Part shown: positions 6,693-12,833 of the stretch, one piece after another
Layout: every line of letters begins with the position of its first letter
Position numbering within the stretch: position 1 is the first letter of the stretch
Assembly (NCBI GenBank): GCA_002719575.1
Contig: PBHS01000029.1
Coordinates: 84,999 to 98,650 of the forward strand
Reading direction: 5' to 3'
From: Gammaproteobacteria bacterium
Lineage (GTDB): Bacteria; Pseudomonadota; Gammaproteobacteria; Pseudomonadales; Pseudohongiellaceae
DNA: 13,652 nt
Translations under genes and position numbers: made by a program
Notes under the pieces: generated by a model
What the model saw: the letters and a program-made list of their open reading frames with translations, nothing else
Databases searched by the model: none
Told to the model about the DNA's origin: nothing

Positions 6693-7619
6693 CTAAAAAG
6701 GAGTTAGCACTTCAACAGCTATGCGCCATTCATTGTTCGTCGTCAGCCGCCACAGACGCAAGTAATTGCTATTGAACCCGGGCCGTGCCTCTTCTGGATT
6801 TGTAGACATTATCCCGTAAGTGAACCCCATTTCTCTCGATTTGCTGAGGTAACCTCCTAAATGAGCTAGATTTACTGGAGTCGTAGTATCGAGTAAATCA
6901 TCCAAATATGCCCCATACACCGAACTTGCAACCTCCCCCCCAATGGCTGGGCCCATGCCGGGCAAGTAAACGCGTATGTTTTCCATGCCGTAGCGCAACA
7001 ACGCTCGTTCGCCTCCGCGGATATTGATTGAGCGTCCAAATAGGTTGTCAGCATCAATCAAACTTCGCAAACTACTCTGAGCTTGCTCAGCGACAGCCGC
7101 TGACGCAGTTTCGTTAAACACTGGTTGGGTGTCTTTGAAGCTAGGCTCGACCTCTAAAGACAGAAACCCTGGGATGAAAGCAAACATGTCAGCTGCAAGT
7201 TTCCACTCTCCGGCCTGCTTCCACCATACCGAGACAAGATGTCCAAAGCTGTTTGCATTGTCGTCATCATCTGAAGTAATGCTTACCATTGGTCCAGCTG
7301 ATAGGCCAAGATCACCTGCCCGAGAAACATCTATGTAGTGCGACTCCCAAGTAAGGTCATTGCCTTGGAAATCAGGCGACGAATACTCCTCCAAAGCATC
7401 TACTGGTCCTTCCCCGCGAAAAACCACGGAGCCCTCCCCAAGAAACTCCAGAAACGCTTGGGTTCGCCCGATCTCTAACGCCCTATCAGCGTAAGTCTGA
7501 TCCGCGGCAGCAAGTTCGAGCCAGAACTGACTGTGACTACGCTCTTGAGCAATCGACACGCGAACGGTAAGCCCTATCGCAATGAAACCGAAAAAAAAGC
7601 AACTCCGAAATTTATACAT
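6693..7619 (-). CDS. Secreted protein with two NTF2-like (SnoaL/DUF4440-type) domains
   Basis: A 308-residue exported protein of unknown function. The signal peptide covers residues 1-24 (MYKFRSCFFFGFIAIGLTVR, cleavage near SIAQ). Domain 1 (about 31-145) has the DUF4440-like plan: an initial helix ADQTYADRALEIGRTQAFLE, a segment ending in GDLGLSAGP (102-110), then HLVSVWWKQAGEWKLAADM (127-144). Domain 2 (about 178-306) repeats it more loosely: a helix near SLRSLIDADNLF, GFTYGIM (265-271) in the place of GDLGLSAGP, and LRLWRLTTNNEWRIAVEV (287-304) as the final strands. NTF2-like folds serve as enzymes or ligand-binding scaffolds, and no catalytic residue can be assigned here. The ATG at 7619 has only a weak ribosome binding site (AGGTTG). 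It converges with the GT39 gene and has no operon partner. Confidence 0.7.
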   Translation of the reverse strand: MYKFRSCFFFGFIAIGLTVRVSIAQERSHSQFWLELAAADQTYADRALEIGRTQAFLEFLGEGSVVFRGEGPVDALEEYSSPDFQGNDLTWESHYIDVSRAGDLGLSAGPMVSITSDDDDNANSFGHLVSVWWKQAGEWKLAADMFAFIPGFLSLEVEPSFKDTQPVFNETASAAVAEQAQSSLRSLIDADNLFGRSINIRGGERALLRYGMENIRVYLPGMGPAIGGEVASSVYGAYLDDLLDTTTPVNLAHLGGYLSKSREMGFTYGIMSTNPEEARPGFNSNYLRLWRLTTNNEWRIAVEVLTPF

Positions 7620-8079
7620 GAGTACAACCTAACATTGGTGCTGATTCAAGGCCAGAATCTGCTGAATTTAAGTTTTCAACCGCCACAACCAAATCAGAAA
7701 TTCGTGATAAATCTTTGCCCTGTCCGATTTTATGGAAATTTCCAAGAGGTTTGCAGAACCGAAGCAGGCTAAATGGCCATCAGCGCAATCCATCCGTCAA
7801 AAAGAACTCCATGCCGAACTCCGACGCAGGTCCCGAAGACGTGCAGTTTCAGCCCCACTGGTCTGGCATTTGCTCAATCTAGTTTTCTGGATTACCGTGC
7901 ACACAGAATGCCTTGAAACCCCAAAATAGCGAACGGTTACCTGCAGCCTCTTTTTGCAAGCGACGGACCCTAGCAAACCACTCCAGTTAGGAACGAATAC
8001 GATCTAACACCCTGAAGCAAGAGTAGCCAATGTTCTTTTAGCCTTTATAATATCAGCTTTTATTCATACCCATGGCAGC
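7620..8079. other. 460-base divergent intergenic region
   Basis: It lies between the minus-strand NTF2-like gene and plus-strand cysE, so it should hold both promoters. A TATAAT (8046-8051) suits cysE. A 65-codon plus-strand frame at 7732-7929 has a basic middle and a short hydrophobic stretch, but no Shine-Dalgarno and no recognisable family, so it is not called. No strong hairpin or terminator was seen. Confidence 0.4.
8046..8051 (+). promoter_or_regulatory. Candidate -10 element of cysE
   Basis: A perfect TATAAT, 28 bases before the cysE ATG. No TTGACA-like -35 is found at 16-18 bases upstream (that stretch reads GTAGCC), so an activator may be needed or the match is chance. A start here would give a leader of about 20 bases, consistent with the lack of a Shine-Dalgarno before cysE. 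Confidence 0.3.
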
Positions 8080-8871
8080 ATGTCGTTAACGGTCTGGCAA
8101 CAACTCCGATCAGAAGCAGAGTCCGTAGTACAGCAGGAACCCCTGTTGGCGAGCTACGTTCGTGCTTGTGTGTTAAATCATAGCAGCCTTGAATCCGCCC
8201 TTGGCTTCGTACTAGCGAACAAACTTTCAGATGATGTCATGCCTGCGATTTCGGTAGGCGAATTGTTCAGGTTTGCGTTCGCGACTTCACCGGACCTCAT
8301 TCACAGTGCATCATCAGATATTCTGGCAGTTTATGAGCGTGATGCCGCAACTCGCTCCTATTTACAGGCAATCCTTTTTCTTAAAGGCTTCCAGGCGGTT
8401 CAGGTACACCGCATGGCACATTGTCTTTGGCAGAGCGATCGAAAAGAGTTAGCACTGTTCATCCAGAGTCGCAATTCTCAGGTTTTAGGGGTTGATATCC
8501 ACCCCGCTTGCCGAATGGGCCGCGGTATAATGCTGGACCACGCAACCGGCATTGTAATCGGGGAAACCACCGTGATCGAAGACAATGTTTCCATCTTACA
8601 GCAAGTCACTCTGGGCGGTACTGGAAATGAGCAGGGCGATCGTCACCCCAAGATAAAGTCTGGTGTGCTGATCGCAGCAGGCGCAACAGTGTTGGGCAAC
8701 ATCACCGTGGGGGAAGGCGCAAAAGTTGGCGCTGGCAGCGTGGTGCTCGCAGATGTTGCGCCACACACTACAGTTGTTGGAATACCCGCCACACAATCAG
8801 GCAAGCCCAACTTTCACGCGCCAGCCGAGACTATGCAGCAAAACTTTCTCGCAGATTTTGATCGAACTTAG
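8080..8871 (+). CDS. cysE: Serine O-acetyltransferase
   Basis: Cytoplasmic enzyme that makes O-acetylserine from serine and acetyl-CoA, the committed step to cysteine. The 263 residues align by eye along most of E. coli CysE (273). The N-terminal helical domain includes EPLLASY, LANKLS, LKGFQAVQVHRMAH and VDIHPACRMGRGI. The left-handed beta-helix then shows hexapeptide repeats from about 150 to 235. Catalytic residues are present: H154 in LDHATG (E. coli H158) and H189 in GDRHPK (E. coli H193), plus VTLGGTG. The C-terminus ends FDRT and lacks the terminal isoleucine that in E. coli enters the active site of cysteine synthase CysK. The ATG at 8080 matches the family N-terminus, although no Shine-Dalgarno is seen. 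No other cysteine gene is in the window. Assignment is near certain. Confidence 0.96.
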   Translation: MSLTVWQQLRSEAESVVQQEPLLASYVRACVLNHSSLESALGFVLANKLSDDVMPAISVGELFRFAFATSPDLIHSASSDILAVYERDAATRSYLQAILFLKGFQAVQVHRMAHCLWQSDRKELALFIQSRNSQVLGVDIHPACRMGRGIMLDHATGIVIGETTVIEDNVSILQQVTLGGTGNEQGDRHPKIKSGVLIAAGATVLGNITVGEGAKVGAGSVVLADVAPHTTVVGIPATQSGKPNFHAPAETMQQNFLADFDRT

Positions 8872-8907
8872 CAGTCCAGACCGACAGGGTTGTGGTTGAT
8901 AAGCAGC

Positions 8908-10308
8908 CTAAGGGGCGCCGGCGGCAGAAAGATAAATTAGTGTTGCCGACGCTTCCACTGGATAACCTGAAGTTAGGCGCGGTCGAAGTTGCAAATGCTC
9001 AAGTCGCGCAATCATTTCCTCACGCACTTCCAGAGAAACCGGCGTAGGCCTTACTAAGTCGATATTTAGTAGTTGGGCGACGGAGCGCACCTGCCTCCGA
9101 CTCACAAACCGGGTCATCTCCATGACACCGGAAATATCAAAGCTGAACAATGCGGCATTAGTAGCTCTGCTAAGGTCTTGGTCCACTGGGTCTGGCGAAC
9201 TGATGTATGGAAAGCTGGGCCCCCACTCTGCGAAGAAAAGATGAGCTTGATCCGTTTTTCCAGGCAAATCATCAACAAGACTGGGTTGGAGCGCAGACTG
9301 GCTTGCTCGTGCAACCTGCTCTAGTGACGAAGCAGTCTTTAGTGAATCATAAAAATCGTGCACCGGCAGCACACTTGGCACCGCAAAAAACTGCTCAAGC
9401 TCGTCGGCAGCTTTACCAGCGTAGGAAAGCTCTTCGTATGCACGCCTGTAGGCTGCAAGAGCCGCGTCCTCTTCATTGAACAGCAAATGCCAGTCAGCGG
9501 TATAGAGATTTGCCATCGCCGCACCTTCCAGAGCAATGGGCGCTTGAGCCAACTGGATAGAACGCAGCTGGTCAAGCAAGCGCAATCCGGTAGCGTAAAA
9601 ATAACGACGTATTTCATCACGCTCTCTGACTAAGTCAGCACCCGGTACGATCTGACGCAATTCGTAGCCAGTTTTCCCGCCCTGCTTAACGGCCACCGCC
9701 TGCAGATGATAATGTTTGACTAGGGAGTATAGTATCGGCACTAGACGCGAATCTGTCGGGCTCCAGAGCCTCTCTGCCACTTCGAGGGCTAGCCAATTAA
9801 CACGGGCAGCCCTCCGAAAATGAAATGTCTGAAATTCGTAGTTGTCTTCACTTATTCCTCTCAGATGGAGCTCATTAAGAGCCATCAGATGCGCTATCAA
9901 GGAACTGTCTATTTGGCCTGATTTGGTTCTATGTAGCCAGAACAGGTGCTCAAGTTGCCGCCGAGCATTGTCCCAGTCACCCCAGTCTGCATAATTTTCT
10001 ACCTTCCTCCTGATCAGAGGTATTTGTGATTTGGTGTAGAGTCCTTCTGACACTCGGATGACCTGAGTAGCTCGATCGAGCATACGATAAGCCTCAGCGT
10101 ATAGACCGTCACTACGAAAAAGATCGGCCATCTCTACCAAAGAGGGAACCAACTGTGGGCTGTGATTACCAAATTCAGATTCCAGCTCAGCTAGGGCGCC
10201 ATTGCCATACTCCAACAGTGCGCCCGTTTCAGACAATCGCTGACCCCAGCCAAAAGAGCTCAGGCTTAGCGCCAGTAGCAGGCTTAGGCTTGTTGTCACA
10301 CGTTTCAT
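8908..10308 (-). CDS. Secreted helical-repeat (TPR-like) protein with TonB-C-like C-terminal domain
   Basis: A 466-residue exported protein of unknown function. The signal peptide is residues 1-22 (MKRVTTSLSLLLALSLSSFG, cleavage near WGQ). Residues about 45-125 form TPR-like helix pairs, with LVEMADLFRSDGLYAEAYRM and ENYADWGDWDNARRQLEHLF as repeats; further helical segments run to about 335, including YTADWHLLFNEEDAALAAYR at 269-288. The end, about 387-460 (FSFDISGVMEMTRFVS, then LRPRLTSGYPVEASATLIYL), resembles a TonB C-terminal domain with its RPxxxxG-P motif near the C-terminus, but there is no N-terminal TonB anchor. Such repeat/TonB-C proteins may act in envelope protein contacts; this is inference. 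It faces cysE tail to tail, 36 bases apart, with no visible terminator between them. The ribosome binding site is weak. Confidence 0.65.
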   Translation of the reverse strand: MKRVTTSLSLLLALSLSSFGWGQRLSETGALLEYGNGALAELESEFGNHSPQLVPSLVEMADLFRSDGLYAEAYRMLDRATQVIRVSEGLYTKSQIPLIRRKVENYADWGDWDNARRQLEHLFWLHRTKSGQIDSSLIAHLMALNELHLRGISEDNYEFQTFHFRRAARVNWLALEVAERLWSPTDSRLVPILYSLVKHYHLQAVAVKQGGKTGYELRQIVPGADLVRERDEIRRYFYATGLRLLDQLRSIQLAQAPIALEGAAMANLYTADWHLLFNEEDAALAAYRRAYEELSYAGKAADELEQFFAVPSVLPVHDFYDSLKTASSLEQVARASQSALQPSLVDDLPGKTDQAHLFFAEWGPSFPYISSPDPVDQDLSRATNAALFSFDISGVMEMTRFVSRRQVRSVAQLLNIDLVRPTPVSLEVREEMIARLEHLQLRPRLTSGYPVEASATLIYLSAAGAP

Positions 10309-10552
10309 GAACAGTAGGACCCTCGCGTCAGTCGCCTCAGCACAAGAGGCCGAATCTGTTTTCGAGCTCCACAGCTCAATCCATGGGGAGAGATGTCCTC
10401 GTGTTTATGCCGTTCTTTTTTCGAACTGGCTGTTGGGCCGTCACTTACAAAACGCGGCAGGCGTAAATAGTTTCTGATAATCTGCGCTGACATCACTTTC
10501 ACTGCTAGTTTTGGCATTGGAATTGGTGAGTAATACGTTCGCTTAGGATCAA

Positions 10553-10837
10553 GTGGTTTATGAATCACGGAAGTGCGCGGCCACACTTGGCGATCTCTAC
10601 AAGCTAAACGCGAGATTTCGAGACCACACCACTAATCTCTTTCGCAGGTTCGCCATGCAAGTTGTGGGATTCTCGATTCCGACGGATGCTGGAAAGGCGG
10701 ATAACGCACTCAATAGCGCGCTTAAGGACAGCAGCCGGGAGGCCGCCGACATCTCTTTAGCGGCGTTTGTTGAAGGTTCGGAATGGACAGTTGTATTGGA
10801 GTTAGCTGACACTGGCTCGATCGCAGTTGAGATTTAG
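10553..10837 (+). CDS. NIPSNAP-like protein, divergent and possibly degenerating
   Basis: A 94-residue frame whose full length follows the bacterial NIPSNAP plan (small ferredoxin-like alpha/beta-barrel fold, function mostly unknown): YESRK at 3-7 for the usual YELRxY, LNARFRDHTTNLFRRFAMQVVG at 18-39 in place of the L.aRFrdHt..lFe.hGm..vG segment, PTDAGKADNAL (43-53), SREAADISLAAF (61-72) for SReAA..sWaaF, and EWTVV at 77-81. Several positions that are usually aromatic or fixed are changed: Y to C at 8, W to S after GF at 41, and W to L at 69. The frame is intact and starts with GTG exactly at the family N-terminus; AGGA at 10545-10548 is a weak ribosome binding site. Homology looks clear. 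Whether it is still functional is open, and an early-stage pseudogene is possible. Confidence 0.6.
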   Translation: MVYESRKCAATLGDLYKLNARFRDHTTNLFRRFAMQVVGFSIPTDAGKADNALNSALKDSSREAADISLAAFVEGSEWTVVLELADTGSIAVEI

Positions 10838-10977
10838 CGTGCAAGCATGCTTATGACTGGCATCACACCGCATCGGTGAGACCACAAGAATCCTAACCTA
10901 GCGATCCACAGGCCCGGTTGTGCCTCCTCTCGTGACGCGGATACCGGCCTCGGGTCGCTTCAGTAATAAGTGACACA

Positions 10978-11139
10978 TCAGCCATAAGCAAGCTCAAGCA
11001 ATTCGCGCACCGATTCAATTTGTGTGAACCAGTAAATTGCTGAAAATACGATAAAAGCCTGCGCAACGACCAGCGCTGCAGCCTGATCGTCTTTTATCCT
11101 CGATGTGTCTTTTTGCTTTGGTTTTGTCTCATCAGCCAT
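10978..11139 (-). CDS. 53-residue single-pass membrane protein
   Basis: A short gene following the two DUF6644-like genes on the same strand, 41 bases after the nearer one. The protein starts with a charged stretch, MADETKPKQKDTSRIKDD, followed by one membrane helix, about AAALVVAQAFIVFSAIYWF (20-38), and an amphipathic tail, IESVRELLELAYG. A longer open frame upstream (to 11361) overlaps the neighbouring gene and reads as non-coding, so the ATG at 11139 is preferred; only a weak GGAT precedes it. No family is recognised. From its position it could be a small subunit or assembly factor of a complex with the two upstream membrane proteins. Confidence 0.55.
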   Translation of the reverse strand: MADETKPKQKDTSRIKDDQAAALVVAQAFIVFSAIYWFTQIESVRELLELAYG

Positions 11140-11180
11140 GCGATTTATCCGTAAATTTCTGGATTTACCATTTTTCTGAC

Positions 11181-11765
11181 CTAACCACTGAAGCCGATCC
11201 AGCGACCAGTGGCGGCGACCATGAACCAAACTAGCATCGACGCCAAGCCGACCATTTTTACCACAACTGGGTTCAGAGCCTGAATGTCGTGATTCAGCAG
11301 CGGCCTGCGAATCTGGAAATGAAACAATATGCCCGCCGAAAGTGCCAACATTTTGAACCAATAAACCGAAAGATAGTAGATTTTAGTCGCCACCCCGCAA
11401 GCCATAAAAATTCCGGTGGCGAGACATATAGCCAAACCGCAAACGAAGACTCTATGGGTTCGCTCTGTTACTGTCCGGATTGGCACATCAGTCAGGACCA
11501 GTCCCAATAGCCGTCCATCACCGGCTAAAACACAACCTCCAAGCAGAGCCAGACCAAGCAAATGGACTGCTTCTACAAATGCGAATGCAGGCCCCCAAGT
11601 TTTGCCAATTACACCAAACCAAGTGGTTTCTAACCACTCGAATACAACAAGCAGTGATGGATAAACCGCATCCGTGACGCCTCCGTAGGCGAGAAACAAC
11701 ATCGCAACCAGCGCGGTCACAACGATCAGTGTCCGGGGGTAGGAAGTAAATATTGAAACAAACAT
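11181..11765 (-). CDS. DUF6644-like multi-pass membrane protein (paralogue 1)
   Basis: A 194-residue protein with about five membrane helices and no known function. It shares an ordered set of motifs with the gene just upstream: FVEAVHLLGLALLGG (63-77), GRLLGLVLTDVP (84-95) with ER shortly after (101-102), ATGIF (116-120), YWFKM (135-139), FHF with H149, and GRWIGF (187-192). H68 and H149 fall in separate membrane helices and have counterparts in the partner, as expected of haem or metal ligands in cytochrome-b-like proteins; this is inference. The ATG at 11765 is preferred over the upstream TTG at 11783 because GAGG lies 8 bases before it. The gap to the upstream gene is 21 bases. The DUF6644 assignment is from memory of the HLxGLALLxG and RLLGL signatures. 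Confidence 0.7.
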   Translation of the reverse strand: MFVSIFTSYPRTLIVVTALVAMLFLAYGGVTDAVYPSLLVVFEWLETTWFGVIGKTWGPAFAFVEAVHLLGLALLGGCVLAGDGRLLGLVLTDVPIRTVTERTHRVFVCGLAICLATGIFMACGVATKIYYLSVYWFKMLALSAGILFHFQIRRPLLNHDIQALNPVVVKMVGLASMLVWFMVAATGRWIGFSG

Positions 11766-11773
11766 CGTTCCTT

Positions 11774-11777
11774 CCTC
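11774..11777 (-). promoter_or_regulatory. Ribosome binding site deciding the start of DUF6644-like paralogue 1
   Basis: The minus-strand purine run GAGGAAGGA spans 11769-11777; GAGG lies 8 bases before the ATG at 11765. This makes the ATG a better start than the TTG at 11783, which would place the ribosome binding site inside the coding frame. Confidence 0.55.
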
Positions 11778-11786
11778 TTTCAAGTC

Positions 11787-12356
11787 CTAGAACCGCGTCT
11801 GGCCATCTACACAGCCGGAGACGATATCAATGAGTGTATTGGGGCTTGTGTCACAATCGAACCAATCATATGCAATGAAGCGACCACACACCACGACAAT
11901 TGACCAGAAAGCGAGTGACAGCATCGCACCAAGGCGGATTCGACCGGGCGCCTTTGGCTCCGCATCCCACGTTTCTACAGATTCGTTCATGCGTTTATGA
12001 AATAGAAATGCATTCACGGCGCAAGCCACGAGAAGAACCATTTTAATCCGGAACCAAAGACTCTGGGAGGTTCGCACCGGAACGGCATAAAACAAAAGAA
12101 TTCCGGTGATGAACATCATCGCAAAGCCGATGAGCATCGGGGCGTTAAGACGTTCAGCCAGTCGGCTTGCAGGAACATCGGACAGCGCTAAACCTAACAT
12201 GCGAAGATCGATTAAAAACAGCATACCCAGACTCACCATTAACGTGAGGACATGGGTTGACTCGACCCAATTGTACATATAGTAGGACTCGTGCAGCATA
12301 GTGCTCCATTGGGTGTCGTCCAACCATACCGCAAGTTCATAAATGAGCTCGTTCAT
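11787..12356 (-). CDS. DUF6644-like multi-pass membrane protein (paralogue 2)
   Basis: A 189-residue membrane protein homologous to the next gene, with about four to five helices. Matching blocks: WVESTHVLTLMVSLG (30-44) with H35, IDLRMLGLALSDVPASRLAER (49-69), FITGI (82-86), WFRIKM (101-106), FLFHKR with H120, and GRFIAYDWFDC (158-168). IDLRMLG fits the DUF6644 signature better than the partner does. Two histidines in separate helices are shared with the partner. A soluble C-terminal tail (164-189) contains two cysteines, C168 and C182. The ATG at 12356 is preceded by GGGGAGGAC at about 11 bases. It probably heads an operon of three membrane proteins. Function is unknown; haem binding or electron transfer is a guess from the histidine pattern. 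Confidence 0.72.
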   Translation of the reverse strand: MNELIYELAVWLDDTQWSTMLHESYYMYNWVESTHVLTLMVSLGMLFLIDLRMLGLALSDVPASRLAERLNAPMLIGFAMMFITGILLFYAVPVRTSQSLWFRIKMVLLVACAVNAFLFHKRMNESVETWDAEPKAPGRIRLGAMLSLAFWSIVVVCGRFIAYDWFDCDTSPNTLIDIVSGCVDGQTRF

Positions 12357-12833
12357 TGCAGAGTCGTCCTCCCCTGATGCCGAAAACGCAGGTTAATCAG
12401 CCCGGATGTCTTACTTCTTTTTCAGCGGCCTGAAAGGCCATGATCCACATCGAGCTTCATCAGACCGCTTGCGTGTTTCTTGAAATTCCGATCGCCGTTT
12501 CAATGGAACTGCAGGACGTGATGCCAACATTTTTACTGGAAACATGAATGAGTGAGATGTGGGCACTTGGTATTCACTTATCATTCTCAAAGGGCGATCA
12601 AAAACGAGCGCCCTCTCACTAATAGGATACCTCACCAGTTTGACGAAAATCCAGCCGACAGCGCCAAACAGCATGGGGCACTCTGACGAGGTGACGCCTC
12701 TGATCTGTCGAAGCACGGTTAAATCGCGTGATCGACCTACAGCTAAGCTATAGGACCGCGAAGTCATCGTAGTAAGCTACTTGTTACAGCAGAACCCAGT
12801 TACGTCTCAACTACTCCTACTTTTGCCGATTCC
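12357..12833. other. 477-base region with no confident gene
   Basis: It lies between two minus-strand genes and should hold the promoter of the DUF6644-like pair. One 118-codon minus-strand frame (12411-12767) starts with ATG but has no Shine-Dalgarno, is rich in R and S, shows no family motif, and has low hydrophobic order. It is more likely chance or the remains of a gene than a working one. DUF6644 genes, as I recall, can sit beside a small secreted DUF6152-type protein, but no HH or NPH motif of that type was found in the minus-strand frames I read here. No hairpin with a T-run was found after the 12834 gene. Confidence 0.4.

Noticed and set aside
7732..7929. 65-codon plus-strand frame with a short hydrophobic stretch
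   Set aside because: No ribosome binding site, no family resemblance, and it lies in a divergent promoter region. Too little to call.
10305..10586. 93-codon minus-strand frame overlapping the start of the repeat-protein gene by 4 bases (ATGA)
   Set aside because: The coupling-like overlap is attractive, but the protein is basic and lacks patterning or motifs, the start is a GTG without a ribosome binding site, and it overlaps the NIPSNAP-like frame.
11140..11361. N-terminal extension of the 53-residue membrane protein to 127 residues
   Set aside because: The extension overlaps the upstream membrane-protein gene in another frame and has no coding character.
11766..11783. TTG at 11783 as start of the DUF6644-like paralogue 1 (200 residues)
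   Set aside because: The extra six residues are the ribosome binding site read as codons; the ATG at 11765 fits better.
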